Positions 11,984-23,810 of a stretch of DNA of 64,000 nt are shown piece by piece (within the stretch, counting starts at the first letter, position 1; each line of letters begins with the position of its first letter). The DNA is from Fasciola hepatica (lineage: Eukaryota; Platyhelminthes; Trematoda; Plagiorchiida; Fasciolidae): positions 1,860,001 through 1,924,000 of the forward strand of contig CANUEZ040000213.1 of assembly GCA_948099385.1 (NCBI GenBank), written 5' to 3'. Under the pieces are notes generated by a model. The model did not search any database and had not been told where the DNA came from. It saw nothing but the letters and a program-made list of their open reading frames with translations. The translations under genes and the position numbers were made by a program.

Positions 11984-12244
11984 TCAGCAATTCAATGATA
12001 TTTTTAACGGACTTAAAGGCAATGAACTGCCGCTTTCGAACTCACCCAAAGGAGGTAGAGTTCTTTTCTGGGCATCTTGGAATGAGCGGTTGATTTTATC
12101 AGGAATAGATTTCCCATTATTGAGTGCGGCATAAAAAAATCTATCTGCCCCATGATGATCCACATGGAAATGATAAATTCCACTACCAGTGAGCTGAACT
12201 CTCTTTTTAATGGCATCAGGTATAGTCCTATCCACCGACAACAC
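11984..12244 (-). CDS. Hypothetical 86-codon ORF
   Basis: The frame reads MLSVDRTIPDAIKKRVQL and continues without stops to a C-terminal segment PLSPLKISLNC. A second frame on the same strand is also open over this stretch, so the signal is ambiguous. No family is recognised. Confidence 0.2.
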   Translation of the reverse strand: MLSVDRTIPDAIKKRVQLTGSGIYHFHVDHHGADRFFYAALNNGKSIPDKINRSFQDAQKRTLPPLGEFESGSSLPLSPLKISLNC

Positions 12245-12839
12245 ATTTAGCTTATGGCAATGTTATTCGTGCTGCCTTCAAGGCCCGCGTTTTAATCAAG
12301 TACCAATGTGAGATACATGGACAAAGGGCAGAAAAAATATTAATAATAATATTAATCTTTAAAGTTAAAATAGCTATTAAGAAAAGGACTAACTGCAGGA
12401 GTTCTGAAAGATCATATGAGGTTCACCAATTACGTGGCCGCTCGATAGGAAAAATGTCAATGTGCTAGAAAATGTTGGTACAATGAAATACAGCTTAATA
12501 ACACAGGCACGAAGTGACTTGCAGCCTGTTGGTAGTTTCCATAGAAGAGTTGTGGATCCGACCACTTACACCTACGATCCTCCGAAATGAGTCTGTTGCA
12601 GCTTTCGACCAGGCGCTTCAACTCGTTTTGAATAGGATCCCAATAACTGAACTAAGGACTTCCACATTGAAGCGGACGTGCTAATTAACGGAGTGCAGAA
12701 TCATATGAGTATCGTTTTAACTCCCACCTATCTGAAAACGTTCACAAAATACGCACGGAGAAAAAGCCGAGATAACCACATACGGGTTTGTTTGTTTTCT
12801 AAGCATTAGCTTCCATTTCGTAATACTGCAGAACAGCAT

Positions 12840-13055
12840 GTGCAGTCGAAAGAAAGGAGTATGCTCGAGGGAGTAAACCGCACTCGTGCTACAGACGCTC
12901 CTACAATCATCCTTGTCAAAGGTTTCTTTCTTATCATTAGTGCGTGTGGCTTAGCCGAAACCTGTCACTTGTTCATGAATGGAACACATAATGAGCTCCT
13001 TTTCCGTAAGGTCCTATATGGAAGAAAAGTTATAAAAACAATCTACAGAGCTTGA
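12840..13055 (+). CDS. Hypothetical ORF, possible exon
   Basis: An acceptor-like actgcag lies just upstream (to about 12,832), and a donor-like TTTTCC|gtaagg lies at about 13,004. The peptide in this frame includes APTIILVKGFFLI. No family is recognised. Confidence 0.2.
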   Translation: MQSKERSMLEGVNRTRATDAPTIILVKGFFLIISACGLAETCHLFMNGTHNELLFRKVLYGRKVIKTIYRA

Positions 13056-13073
13056 TCATTTGATCTATTTTAG

Positions 13074-13197
13074 AGTCCGGCCATTTGCTGATTTCCTACG
13101 GGTTATTGCCGGTGATGAGCTTCTGGAACAGCTTATTTGTAAAACGTCACCAAATATTTACGATCTAGCTGCATACTGTGCCATTCGAAACTGTTAA
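13074..13197 (+). CDS. Candidate last exon, unknown protein
   Basis: After the acceptor-like tgatctattttag, a frame reads VRPFADFLRVIAGDELLEQL, then ICKTSPNIYDLAAYCAIRNC and a TAA. An alternative frame through the same acceptor is also open for about 34 codons, so the true phase is uncertain. The residues look protein-like, but no family is recognised. Confidence 0.25.
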
Positions 13198-13508
13198 GTA
13201 TTGCCTAAACTAAACATCACAAGTGGATTTCAAGTTTGAGGTTGTTGTAGTGTATTTTTGTCGTAAACAATGGCACATCGCTGTCCAAGTTTGTAAGTTA
13301 GGAATTTAATCCGTAATCTGATTCTAAGATCTTTTTCACGATTCCAATGTTCCATTTTCAGTCAATAATTACATGAAGAGTTGTACGTAAATCCGGGATT
13401 TTGAGATTTTTCCTTGCAGTGTTTTCACTGTTTGACCTTTTGCCTTAAACTGCAATAATTGATATTCATCTATTGATGGTCGTGTTTTCCAACTGTCTTC
13501 GTGTTCAG

Positions 13509-13574
13509 CTGGGCTGGGTGGTCACAAGAAAGGGTCCGAAAAACATTTGGTCTGTTGACGGAAGGGAAAATTGG
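13509..13574 (+). CDS. Candidate 66-nt internal exon
   Basis: The segment lies between a pyrimidine-rich acceptor (actgtcttcgtgttcag) and a strong donor (gtgagtaag). It is open in one frame, reading LGWVVTRKGPKNIWSVDG. Its relation to the exon candidates at 12.8-13.2 kb is unknown, because the preceding one ends in a stop. Confidence 0.22.
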
Positions 13575-16500
13575 GTGAGTAAGGAAAGAAGTAGATCATG
13601 TAAAGTAACTATTGGTGTGCCAGTGCAGAATGTTTACTAGAAATAAAAATATTCAGACTTTCAATAAATTTAAATTGATCTGAACGTGTTTGACTAGATG
13701 TTTTCAAAATAGTTTAGTTAGCCAGATAAACTAGGCTTTTTATTGAAATAACTTCAGTAGAAGATCTCGGAAATTGGGGCACTCAACCCCAGCACGGTCT
13801 TGATTTGTTAGACAATTTTTACGAAATTCAAACCTCATTCACGTCACTAGGAAGCGCCCACATTGGGTAATCAATCAACAAAACAATCAAACCAATATGC
13901 TATCAATGACTCAATCAGTCCTTCAGTTATAAAGTTAATCGTTATCTTCCATTTGCATAAGTTTACTTCATTTAACTAGTGGATAACATCGACCTTAAGT
14001 CGGACAATTATACTTTTCCGTCATGTTTTATTCTCTAATAATTTTGTGCACAGCGACTTCCTGTATTGTAATCATTTTGATACATTATTGAAATACTAAA
14101 CAACATCTTCCGCAAAGATATCCTTCGGATAAACTCTCCAGATAGAAGTTCAACTTATTACACTGAAGAGAGGACGTTGGTTTGTCCTGCAGCGAAGTTT
14201 GTTTTGTCTCACAAATGTTGATACAGGCCAAGTGGACTGTAACAAGCTTGTAAAGTTGTTCTGCGCACTACTATTTGTCTCTCCGATCAGGTTCTTGGTG
14301 ATGCCGAATCGCTGATGCCAATGATAAGGTGCATCCCAGCCAAGATTATGATATGAGATAACGGCCGACGCGACGTATTTCGAACGGATTCAGCGGCAAC
14401 AGTCAGTTTAAGTCCAAAAGGTCACTACCAACAGAGCACGTGCACTGACGATGCTACCCCGACTGTGATGAAATGTTTTCGACCTATACGCCAAGCTCAG
14501 TGATCAGTAAATCATGATAACCAACAGCCTGAGCTACAACCGACTGAAACATAAACAACCATTGAAATCCAAACTTCTGATGCGAAGCAGACAACCTCAA
14601 CGCAAGTATCGCTTCAATACTAGGAAAGAGTGTACGGAAAGTCTGGTACGACGCACACGTTTGTACGTGTTTTTTGAAATGAACCTCTGGCCTGCGGTCG
14701 TACGCACAACTCACGGTTGCAGTCAAGAATTAAATCTGTTTTAGGGGCCTCCGAATCTTCTGCCCCGCGGAACACTTCCCCTTTTGGTAGCTTTTCACTG
14801 ACAGTGTCCCACCCTGAATTGATCTACTTTGCTGTATAATAAATAAAAAAAAGCAAAAAGCAAAAATATATTACGTAGATGTATTCGTGGAGAGAGAGAA
14901 ACCAAGTGTATGGAAAAATCCTCTGTGAGTCAAAAGTTCAAAATGTTCAGCCTTGAATAAATTTGAGCCCAACACGTGTGTGAACCGATCGTAAGTATGG
15001 TGTGCCTTTTACCAACAGAGCTATGAGAGAATGCTCATTCACTTGGACGTTACTTGTTCAAAAAGGGTCGCAAGGATGAATCCAAAAGTATTTGAACAAA
15101 GAGAGCATCTAATTGCTACTGATTGAACTAGATAAAATGAAATGTTTGCTTTGTGCGTTCACTTGACTAAGGAACTAGAAAGCAAGTCAGATTAATTTAT
15201 AGGCAAACCTAGACTGTAATTACGGAACTGTCCGCCACTCCTTGACTTCTGATAGTGTGATGGGCCCACCTTGACTTAAATCATTTCAAGAATATTGACC
15301 TGCCAAGGAAAGACAAGCAAGCAACCTCTTATTGCACCAAATGTGATTCATAGGTTATAATAATGTCCATCCTTGTGCACCTGAAACGAAACTGCCGCTC
15401 CTAATCGCCAGTACCATGCATCGGGCTGCTTTTGAAAGTAGACTATTTAGTCGAGTCAAGCTTCGATGAATTTCATGTGAATCAATTTACCCTACAGATT
15501 AGTGAGTGGGTGAGTTGGGAGAGGGTGTGTGACATAGAAGGGCCTATTCTTAGTCCACCTCAAGCGTTTTATCTTGGAGGCCTAGAGCATGATAGAACCA
15601 TAACAAGCACACAAGCTAATTTGTTCCAATGATTTGGGACTGAGTTAGCATGCAGGTCGATGACAGATTGACTGCCGAGCCAGGCCAACGAGTAGTTCCA
15701 AAATGAAGACAATCACTGAAGCAAATCACTTGCACGGACACAAAAATACGTGAACGTGTTACTTGACTTGCTAGGCGGATAACGCGGGATGCGAGTACAC
15801 TGTAGGTCACACAAACGGAGACTTAACTGTTACCAAGACCGCTTTAGGGTATCCTTGCAGCACCCTAACAGGGGACAACAATATCTGCACTACTGATGAC
15901 ATACCGTTGTTCCATTAAAATGGCTCAATTGAATTTATGCCCAACTCCGCCTAATTACTGTCGCAAGTGATGGATCTCTTCTTTCTACCTGTGCATTCAC
16001 CATGGTTTGGCAACAAAGGCGGACAAAAAACACCACGTAACTGGGGACAAATCGATAAACAATTAAAATTAGTTTCATAATTTTCTGGTTTGAGGGGTTG
16101 GATGGAGCACTGGGTATAACTTTGGGGAAAACACGTGACCAGCACCGATCAAGTGGCCATCACCGCGGGCTTCAGACCATGTGGTCCCGAAATCAATCCA
16201 GGCAGTTTCCGGCAATTCATTTGGCGTTCTCAAATTTACTCTGACTTCCTCCGAAGATATTATACCTTTGTGGAAATAAGGGAATAAGAGATTATTTTAT
16301 GATCTTTCATATCAAGTCAAGTCAGCAGTAGCTTTATACATCTGAATCAGCGGATTTTCAGGGTTCAAACCAAATCTGTGCGTATGGGAGTGGGGAATGG
16401 GGAAATAAGAATAAACTGTGGTAATTTTCATCCGAGCAAACATTTCTGTAAGTCCTAGATAATTTTTGTCACAATACTCGCCTTAGTCGAGCTTCTCGGA

Positions 16501-17845
16501 TAGCTGCACGAAACTGGAGCCCTGGGCTATATGCCTTCTGCTAATCTTTACTGATGAGTAGACTCACGCTTCAGCCATGCCTAAAGAAACTGTTTATCCA
16601 CCATGTTTGTCCTTTTTGGCTCTAAGCAATCCACGTTTACTGAACCTTTTTCGAATTTGTTCGGCTCTGTCCATTAGAATTGTAATTCATTGAGCTCCAT
16701 TTCAAGGTGAATTTCCATGTTTTTCGTTCGCCACTGAAAAGAACGTAGAAAACTCGCATCTCACAATTTATATATTTCATCTGTTCGTATGAAGTAGATT
16801 GAGGGGCTTAATGTTCCAAGCTTCTTGAATATGGCTTTTTCGGTGAAATGAATAATTAAATGGGAATCTAAAAATTTATTTTTTCTTTCCCAAGCAAAGC
16901 CAAAAGAGCACTATGGTGGGCGAAAACAATCAATATTAGTTTGAAATATGTGCATTATCACTGATTTGGTGTATAAATATGAAGTGTATCGCCTCGGTTG
17001 AGGAATTTTGATAGTTGCACATTACTGAATTTATTATTTCCATCAGAAATCATTTATCGTCGTCAAGATCTAATTGAGTTTTATCTTAACTGACAATGAA
17101 TCTTTTGCGACCAGAACTACAGGCCCACAGATCAGCTTTTATTTGAAGGGGTGTCCCGTATGATTTCTTCTGAGCTTATTTTTCCACGTGAATGACTAGA
17201 TAGAAGAGTTCTACACTCAAGATGAGTAAGTCTACTTACTTTTTCGATGCAAGGTGTTCCAGGAACAAACACCACGAATATGAGTAGCAGGAGATTTGCA
17301 TTGATTGGTACATAAAGTATCAACTTTGAAAACTATGGCCGCAGCCATTTTATCTGACCTGACAGGAATAACAAGAAATACGTATCCACTGAGGCTCTAC
17401 TTTGATTTGAACCCACAGCGAATGATTGTCAGTCACACTCCCAACCACCAGGCTAAGCGAGCCGATTCTAAACAATTTGCCCAACTTCACTACTACAAGA
17501 TACATCGCCCTGTGAATCACTCACTTTTGAACTGGTTTTGAGAATGAGGAACAGGCTAAATGTCTCTGCTTGCTCAGTCAGAAACTTGGAAATGGTAAAT
17601 CATTTGCACTGCTTGAAATAGTTCGTCTTCACGCCCGCACTGTGACGAGGTCACTTCCTCATGTTCCTCATATTCTGGCTTCATTGTTGCTGACGTACCG
17701 AAGGCCGTTGAAGTGGCTGTAATAGGGAATATTCTCACTGTGTTCTGATCGCTGAGGTTGGTGTTTAGATTGCAAACGTTTTATCACCAATTGAGGTGAC
17801 ATCCTAAGTGCCATCAGCAACGTCGTTTCCCAAATGGCCCGAACC
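13575..17845. other. Long stretch without a recognised gene
   Basis: Several ORFs of 60-80 codons occur on both strands (14,484-14,744, 15,432-15,632 and 17,305-17,541, among others). None has a recognisable motif, consistent splice signals or a homologous copy in the window. The segment ends where PLE1 sequence begins at about 17,846. Confidence 0.4.
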
Positions 17846-18533
17846 GCGATATGACAGCTTTGTGTCTGTGGAATATGAACGTGGTCTGGTCCGAACAATA
17901 TTTCAAACAGCACGACATATCTGCACAGAAGACATGATTCACAACGAACTACGACAGCTGAAAGAATCTTTGACTAGAAACGCTTATCCCGATGCATTTA
18001 TCGAAAGGCACAGCAAGCCTAAAGTGATCAGACAAACGAATTGTTGAGCAGAAAAACTACTAGTCACCCTTTGTCTTCCATTCAAACGTGATGACATCAT
18101 TTGCATGCTCGAACGACCACTTGGATCAGCGCTTGCCCGAACATATTATGCAGCTGACCTCAGAATTGTTCATCGAACGATTGAGATCCCCACACCGTCG
18201 GTGAAACAACGTCCACCTCTGTACACCAAATCGAATCTGATTTACCAATTTCAGTATAGTTGCGGGGCAACCTACGTGGGTCGAACAGAGCCGCAGTTAC
18301 GTAACCGAGTGATTGAATATATTCCAAATTGGGTACAACGTTTTGTGATGCAATCAGGGTGAGATCAAAGGCATAATGACAACGTTCGAAACCATAAGAT
18401 CCCGTCGTCGGCCGTCGCTTGTCATCTTCTGATGACGCAACATCCGGCTGACCGAACCACTGCGTTTCGGGTCATTTACGTGGCAAAGAATACCGGGCTG
18501 TTGAGGTTTGTTCAAACCATTGCCATACATTGA
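17846..18533 (+). pseudogene. PLE1 3' fragment: thumb, linker and GIY-YIG endonuclease
   Basis: This 5'-truncated copy begins at SFVSVEYERGLVRTIFQTA (RT thumb side), continues through ARTYYAADLRIVHRTIE and the SVKQRPPL linker, and then through the endonuclease CSCG-type segment (here YSCGATYVGRTEPQLRNR). The remainder runs to about 18,533 (FVQTIAIH). Two TGA codons interrupt it, at about 18,045 and 18,361. Both are single-base changes relative to the intact counterparts (TCA at 34,203 and at 31,848). With 31,600-32,019 it is one of only two places where the whole endonuclease domain survives. Confidence 0.85.
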
Positions 18534-18789
18534 TGGAAACCTAATATTGTGTCAGCAGAAACAGTTCTTTGTCCATGTGTCTTCACCATGGTGACGTAAC
18601 TTGGCTATTGAAATTTCCCCTATATTTATCGAAAATTATGGTTTTACATGATCTTATATAAACAGTATGGTTGTGCAGTGTGCACCATGTTGAGATGCAG
18701 CGAAATCGTCCCGGACATGAATCGTGCAATGTTGCAACTGTCAGATTGAGATGTAAAATTGCCACGATTCGAGTACGTACTGATTTTCT
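18534..18789 (+). repeat. PLE1 junction: 3' tail and leader fragment
   Basis: The sequence from tggaaacctaatattgtgtc to about 18,770 matches 32,020-32,345, including gtgcaccatgttgagatg. In P1 this stretch bridges the end of one PLE1 endonuclease and the 5' region of the next copy, as expected for tandem PLE copies sharing a pseudo-LTR. Here a deletion joins it straight to block C. Confidence 0.65.
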
Positions 18790-20306
18790 GGATCACTCAG
18801 TATATGTCGCTTCTCACTGGGGCCTATTCAGGAAGTAAGGCTTATGTTGGGAACGTTCTGATTAGACTTGTCGGTGCTCATGGTTTAAATTGGTATCAGT
18901 GTCGGAGAAATGTGGTACACTTTCGTTTTGGAAACATATTCTTCACTACTCGGTTTATTTTACTTCCGCGAATCATCTGCGGAAATCGGAGAACACAAGT
19001 CCAGTTTTGTTTGTTGACCGATTTGAGTTTGTAGGTACCTGTACATTTCCGACTTTTCCATGATTTTCAACGTCCCTTGGTGCGACACTCCTTTGTTGTA
19101 CCGACGTTTCAATGTAAAACACACAGACCTTTTGAACGTCAACACCGCGCAATACAAAGAGGCTGTAAACAAATCTTTCATTCTGGCACGGTCTCATCTT
19201 CTGGTTTGGAGTGTCTTGGAATTATATCGGTCGGATCTAACTGAGTGAAACAAAACATTTTAGAGGCTTCAACGGCATCTCTTGGCACTTCGCTCAATAC
19301 CATCCTGTTCTGTTCAACGGATGGCTGTCAGACCGAACCGAACTGAAGACATTGGCGGATATTGGCTCTTTGACGCTCATTTCCTGATCATAAGAACACT
19401 GAACAACTGTGAGTTTGAGTCACACCTTTTGTTTCATTTTAATTCTTAATGCGCATAACCTTTTGGCCTTTTTATCACCGCACGCTCCTCCGTCCATCCT
19501 AGTTTGCTAGTGTCGTCTTAGATATTGTTGACAATAATTAGGTGTACCACATATACCGAGTAGTACGCTACAGGTTGAATTTTCTCATGTTGTTACCCGA
19601 CACTGAATTGCTGTTGTGTGTGAGGTTCCCGGAGAATTCCTAAATCATATGCCTGCGCGTCTTCAACAGCCTCTGATTAGTGAGCTTGGAATTCAGGGGA
19701 CAAACTTTTCATCATCAGCCGAGATGCCACCATTAGTACATAGGAACTAATGAAAACCTTCCTCCTAAACTGCGACCTACATCAGTTTTAGTTAGTCTGT
19801 TGGGAATCCTCTGTGGCGATGCGCACCTGTCGACCCTCAGCTGGGGATCGGATCGGTCAAGTAGGATTGTGATCCACCGACATTAGGCATACAGCACTTA
19901 ACTTCAGCAATCACCGAAATACCACCCGTATTGATGACTCTTGACTCCGATGCTTTACTGATCACAGATTATGAATCATGCGTAAAGTCGGTGTAAATGA
20001 GCTCACAGCAAGCTCAGAATGGGAACAGTTTTAGCATGTTTCCCATTCGAATCTCTCCTGCTCAGTTTATTCTCCGTCTTCAAGTCTCGAGTCCTGTCTC
20101 GATCTGTACAAATTATTCAGGTTGCCCTCTTTCGTACCAGTACGAACGTTTGTTGCTCGCAGATACTGTTGCCACGATCAGGAAATGGTAACGTGCTATT
20201 CAAATGCGTTTGAATAGGCCCACGAGTAAATGCAATCACAGTGGGGACAAAAACAATGCCCAAATGTGTTCTCGTTTGACATTTGTGTGAGTAAGTATTG
20301 TCCGCT
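18790..20306 (+). repeat. Block C, copy 1, with a ~0.54-kb private insertion
   Basis: It matches 34,713-36,000 directly and 27,900-29,215 in reverse complement. Relative to those copies it carries extra sequence at about 19,033-19,573, between ...gatttgagtt and ...tgttacccgacactgaat. A 64-codon ORF (19,997-20,191) recurs in each full copy, but no protein family is recognised. The block ends at 20,306, where R1 begins directly; in the other copies block A lies between them. Confidence 0.8.
20196..20217. repeat. Perfect 9-bp stem, 4-nt loop hairpin in block C
   Basis: The sequence is CTATTCAAA, TGCG, TTTGAATAG. It is intact also at 28,014-28,035, 35,890-35,911 and 48,877-48,898; at 63,867-63,888 one stem base is changed. 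A second palindrome (TTCGTAC-TG-GTACGAA type) lies about 50-75 bp away in each copy, for example at 28,085-28,100. Function is unknown. Confidence 0.6.
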
Positions 20307-20868
20307 CAATGAGGAGAAATTGCATCATCTTGTTTATTCGGCATTGAAAATCATAATGAAATCGGAGCTTTAAAGGGGTAATTGTGACCACAGAACCATC
20401 AAGGTGTCAATGGTTTTTCTATTATAAAAGCATAGATCAATTACGTTGATATACCAATCGCTATAAGATGAACACTCTCATGGGAAGCATAATCTGAAGC
20501 AGTATTCGGCAATAAAGTGGTCTTCCAAGAAGAAATTCGAATCTGACAGACTGGAGACATTGATATTCTGAACCCAATGAATTCTGCATTGTTTACTCTG
20601 ATCCCCAGCGAGCTCAGTGATGATTCAAAGCAGACCAGAACAACCGGTGTAAAGAGATTTTTGACTTTGAAGCCATTGTGACGATTTTCCCTGTGAATTT
20701 CTCACTAAAGGTCACGCGTTTGGAAGCCCCTAAATATCGGTGTACATGACAGAACGTAAATCGATAGCTAAACCAATTAGAGACGAGTTTGTGTAATTTA
20801 TCCGCCATTACAACAGGTGTTTACCTTTGTTCGGCTTATGGGGCTTGCTTCAGAGCGGCGGAAAAACA
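20307..20868 (+). repeat. Block R1, copy 2
   Basis: It starts at the string gctcaatgaggagaaattgc and matches 38,289-38,860 and 308-868. It lacks the first ~160 bp of R1 because of the junction with block C. The small ORF is at 20,614-20,808 on the minus strand. Confidence 0.8.
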
Positions 20869-21207
20869 AAGTAGCCTACTTCAACTCGTCCCTTATTACA
20901 ATGAAGTAAGGTAGTTTACTGAGAAAGCTTCTCGCTGGATATAGTTATTGCCCTTTGGAAGTTATTTTCTATATCAAAATGTGGTAGCATTTTGCAGACC
21001 CCGTCTTACTGCAACAAATTATTTTCCAAGATGGATGCGAAAAAAATCTTATTCGCTTAAATAAAGGTTCTGAACCATATCTAAGATAAAATCGTGTGCA
21101 AAATGCGTTTTCATAATTTTATATTCCTTCTGTTCATTGAAGCGGTGATATGTTTTGGCTATGAGCGTGCACTTATTCTCCATCACGACAAAATGGAAGT
21201 TTATCTG
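20869..21207 (+). repeat. Segment between R1 and the Gypsy 3' LTR
   Basis: The same stretch follows R1 at 38,861-39,203 and mirrors 60,068-60,429. A minus-strand frame ending NYENAF-type sequence in one phase, or QKEYKIMKTHFAHDFILD in another, is open in all three copies (21,049-21,303 here). It may be a real short coding segment, but no family is recognised. Confidence 0.6.
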
Positions 21208-21468
21208 CATGTTGTCAGAAGGGAAGAACCCTTGCTGTTTGGAACGGAACTTATAATAAGGAACAAGTAGAGACACTGTCAAAGGGCAGGGTAGTGTCGT
21301 CACAGAATGCCAACATTATACGAGGAGTGTCCTGGTTCTTGCCCCAGGTATCTTGCACTTACGAATTCTTTACGACACTAGTTGTGTGACCTGAAATAAC
21401 ACTAAAAGAAACATTTTTTTGTGACAAGTCCATAATCAGGTACTTCACGGCGATCATCTTCGGTATCA

Positions 21469-22060
21469 CCGCATATGCCATTCCTCATTTACTCGCAGCA
21501 TCCATCTCGACTGTTTCATCAGGTATACTTGACTCAGAACCGTCGTGCTCTATTGGCTGGTCTGACTCATCTTCGTATCTCCCTAGTTGATAAAACTACA
21601 AAGTAAAAGACTTTTGCGTTCTTCGGAAGTCTCGGATGACACGGTTAGAGCCCAATAACACTCGTTCTACTGTGATAAGCCATTTACCACTCATTGTGGA
21701 ATTTTGAAGGTATCACTGGGTTTGGTTGCGTTTTATGGGGTCATATCTTATAAACAGTCTTCAGGAGAGAGCTGGAGGATTTCCTGTTGAAAAATTCTCT
21801 TTAATATCTATAAGCTATCTCCATATGACTACGAGATGATTGGCTGGCTTGCTTCAGTTTGTCCAGCACGTTGCAGAAATACCCCACGACGACCATTTAC
21901 TGATTGTTGACACCACTTGGTCGTCTGTATTTGGGGCGTCGTATTTCCATTCCTGTTCATAAAAGTGGCTTCTGTTTAGTAGAATTATGGATGGCACCAA
22001 GGTAAGCAATGGGACAAAGTTTCAACAAGCTAGTTTCATTTACTAGAATTTTGATCGTTG
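21469..22060 (-). pseudogene. Gypsy integrase C-terminal region, copy 1
   Basis: The strand reads SQLKAFNDQNS near 22,040-22,070 and later a chromobody-like end with PHKTQPN...IPSKFH. This is the region after the integrase core in Gypsy elements. It is also present in copies 2 and 3, where the frame SSETSEAHKIRSF is open for 64 codons. Confidence 0.65.
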
Positions 22061-22538
22061 AAAGCCTTCAGCTGCGACCTGAGCCTATTTCATTGTGCAG
22101 GATATTTTGTAGTTCTATTTGTCTCTAGTCCAAGAAATCGACAAAGTTCCAGCAGCACTGCACTGTCGAAGTTCGACCCTATGCCTGAATTTAGTTATCT
22201 CGGAACCACTCTCTGATATATCCAGTGATGAATGATGACACTAGCGGCGGGTACCGCATCAGTTTTTCTTACGGCGATAGATTCGCACCACTCCGTTAAG
22301 TAGTCAACCAACACAAGGATGTATTAATGGCCTGTGAGGGTTCTGCCAGGAGGCCTACGAGATTCACACTAACCATTTCGTCTAGGTAACCCCCAATGAA
22401 AACCTGCAGCGCTTCCCGATTGACCCGAAGCGGGTTTTTGAAAGTACTGCAGCGTTCAAACATCATATAAGAGAACGACGTGCCTGTGTAATTGTGGTCA
22501 CAAAAATCGGTGTCCAGCGGCAGTTTGCCCCAGATCAA
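22060..22538 (-). pseudogene. Gypsy integrase catalytic core, copy 1
   Basis: The minus strand reads NREALQVFIGGY, then EMVSVNLVGLLAEPSQ, with Asn in place of the first catalytic Asp. After a frameshift it reads ILVLVDYLTEWCESIAV, and further on GSNFDSAVLLELCRFLGLE, which is the second Asp region and the helix before the Glu. Stops interrupt it. The segment is deleted in copies 2 and 3. Confidence 0.85.
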
Positions 22539-22839
22539 TGTGCAGGTCCTGGAATATTCCCCATACTAGAGCCTGAGGAACGACCATCCGAACGAAACAA
22601 TTTGGTCCATAATGGACGAATTTCACTCGCTCCGCCATCACCAGCAGGTCCAACATTACCCACGTGCGTGGCCATGTGTTTCACAACTTTTATTCTCATT
22701 ATCCTTCCTCGATGGTCTTTTTGTCCCTGCGAGCAGATCCTCGTAGATAAGACTCGTCTATTCGCCAGCCTCCTCTTCTTGTTCCCATTTTTCCTATTCC
22801 GCTCATTGTACTTTCACTGATGCTAAATTTTGTCTGGTG

Positions 22840-23020
22840 CATGTTGAACAGCGTCTGTGATGAAGTGCAGATCTACGTGATAGTGAATCAGCATTGGATA
22901 GCGGCATTCGAAATCTTACACTTATAGAATTTCTTTTTAAAGTGCATCCTGGCTCTCCTCATCCTTGAAATCCTTCAATCACTGGAGGGACTGGTGATCT
23001 GTGCGGACGGTCAATTCACG
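22840..23020 (-). pseudogene. Gypsy RNase H C-terminal part, copy 1
   Basis: The minus strand reads RELTVRTDHQSLQ, then LKDFKDEESQDAL, then ADSLSRR, the hallmark end of Gypsy RNase H. It is separated from the preceding half by about 0.3 kb of foreign sequence and a TA microsatellite (23,026-23,074). This half is absent from Gypsy copies 2 and 3. Confidence 0.85.
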
Positions 23021-23022
23021 TA

Positions 23023-23025
<3 letters not shown>

Positions 23026-23074
<49 letters not shown>
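23026..23074. repeat. (TA)n microsatellite inside the Gypsy RNase H
   Basis: About 24 TA units in an unbroken run, present only in Gypsy copy 1. Confidence 0.95.
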
Positions 23075-23075
<1 letters not shown>

Positions 23076-23335
23076 GAAAAACAAAAGCTGTGATTTTTTT
23101 CTCCGCTCACTATATATGATGTCGCCTTGTAATTTTGTTTGTCGAAATGACATTTTAGTGAGTGGTTGGCACGAGAGTTTGACGAGCAGACAGGAAAGCA
23201 TTCGAGCCACTTGACTTCTATCCTGACCCATATCCCTCAAAATGTCTAACCAACTATAATCCACGTTTCTTTGACCCCAACCAGAAAGGCGAGTAGCACT
23301 AACGAAAGCAAGTACTGACGCCAGCGTCTTCATAA

Positions 23336-23810
23336 CTATAAGTCTCCCATTAGATAACACCTCAATCGTCTCAGAAAAAATCCTAGTACTAATATTTCCT
23401 TTCTCGTCGTGTAGTAATCAAGTTCTGATTTACTCAGGCATTGACTTCCATAGGCTAATATGTGGTCCCTTCCATACTTTGTGATTTGTGTCCATACCGT
23501 CTCAATCCTCGAACCACTGGCTTTCATATCTAATATGAACTGGCTAGCAGAAGGTGACATGTTTGGTAGTGTTAGCATAGGAGCAGAGTAAAACATCTAC
23601 TGACTTTCAGCAAAGGTCATGTGACATGCCGAATTCTATGAAAGCTGTCTTTTTCCTCCTTACAGCGCTTGGAATGGAGAGGCAAACCAAGCAGATTGTA
23701 AAAGAAAAGGGCTGTAGTGCGAATACATTTCCAGAAAACTTTTCTCTTCTTCTGTTCTGTGCAGTGGAACTTGTTGCTACCTGTTCGATCTTTTCAGGGT
23801 CAGTATGAAT
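23336..23810 (-). pseudogene. Gypsy RT thumb and RNase H N-terminal part, copy 1
   Basis: The RT thumb signature TDPEKIEQVA lies at about 23,775-23,810. The RNase H start reads FILDMKASGSRIETV, then ILAYGSQCLSKSELDYYTTR, then EILVLGFFLRRLRCYLMG. These are the standard Gypsy connection and RNase H motifs. The catalytic DAS position reads KAS, so an active-site residue is lost. Confidence 0.85.

Noticed and set aside
14484..14744. Overlapping 80- and 76-codon ORFs on opposite strands as a gene
   Set aside because: Both strands are open through chance composition. No motif, poly(A) signal or splice support.
16550..16575. Hammerhead ribozyme core (ctgatgagtagactcacg), as known for some PLEs
   Set aside because: No GAAA partner strand or proper stem II follows. 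Other ctgatga strings (for example 18,428 and 28,818) fail the same test.
22494..22820. Plus-strand 108-codon ORF with hydrophobic tail as a membrane protein
   Set aside because: It lies opposite the Gypsy integrase reading and has no independent support.
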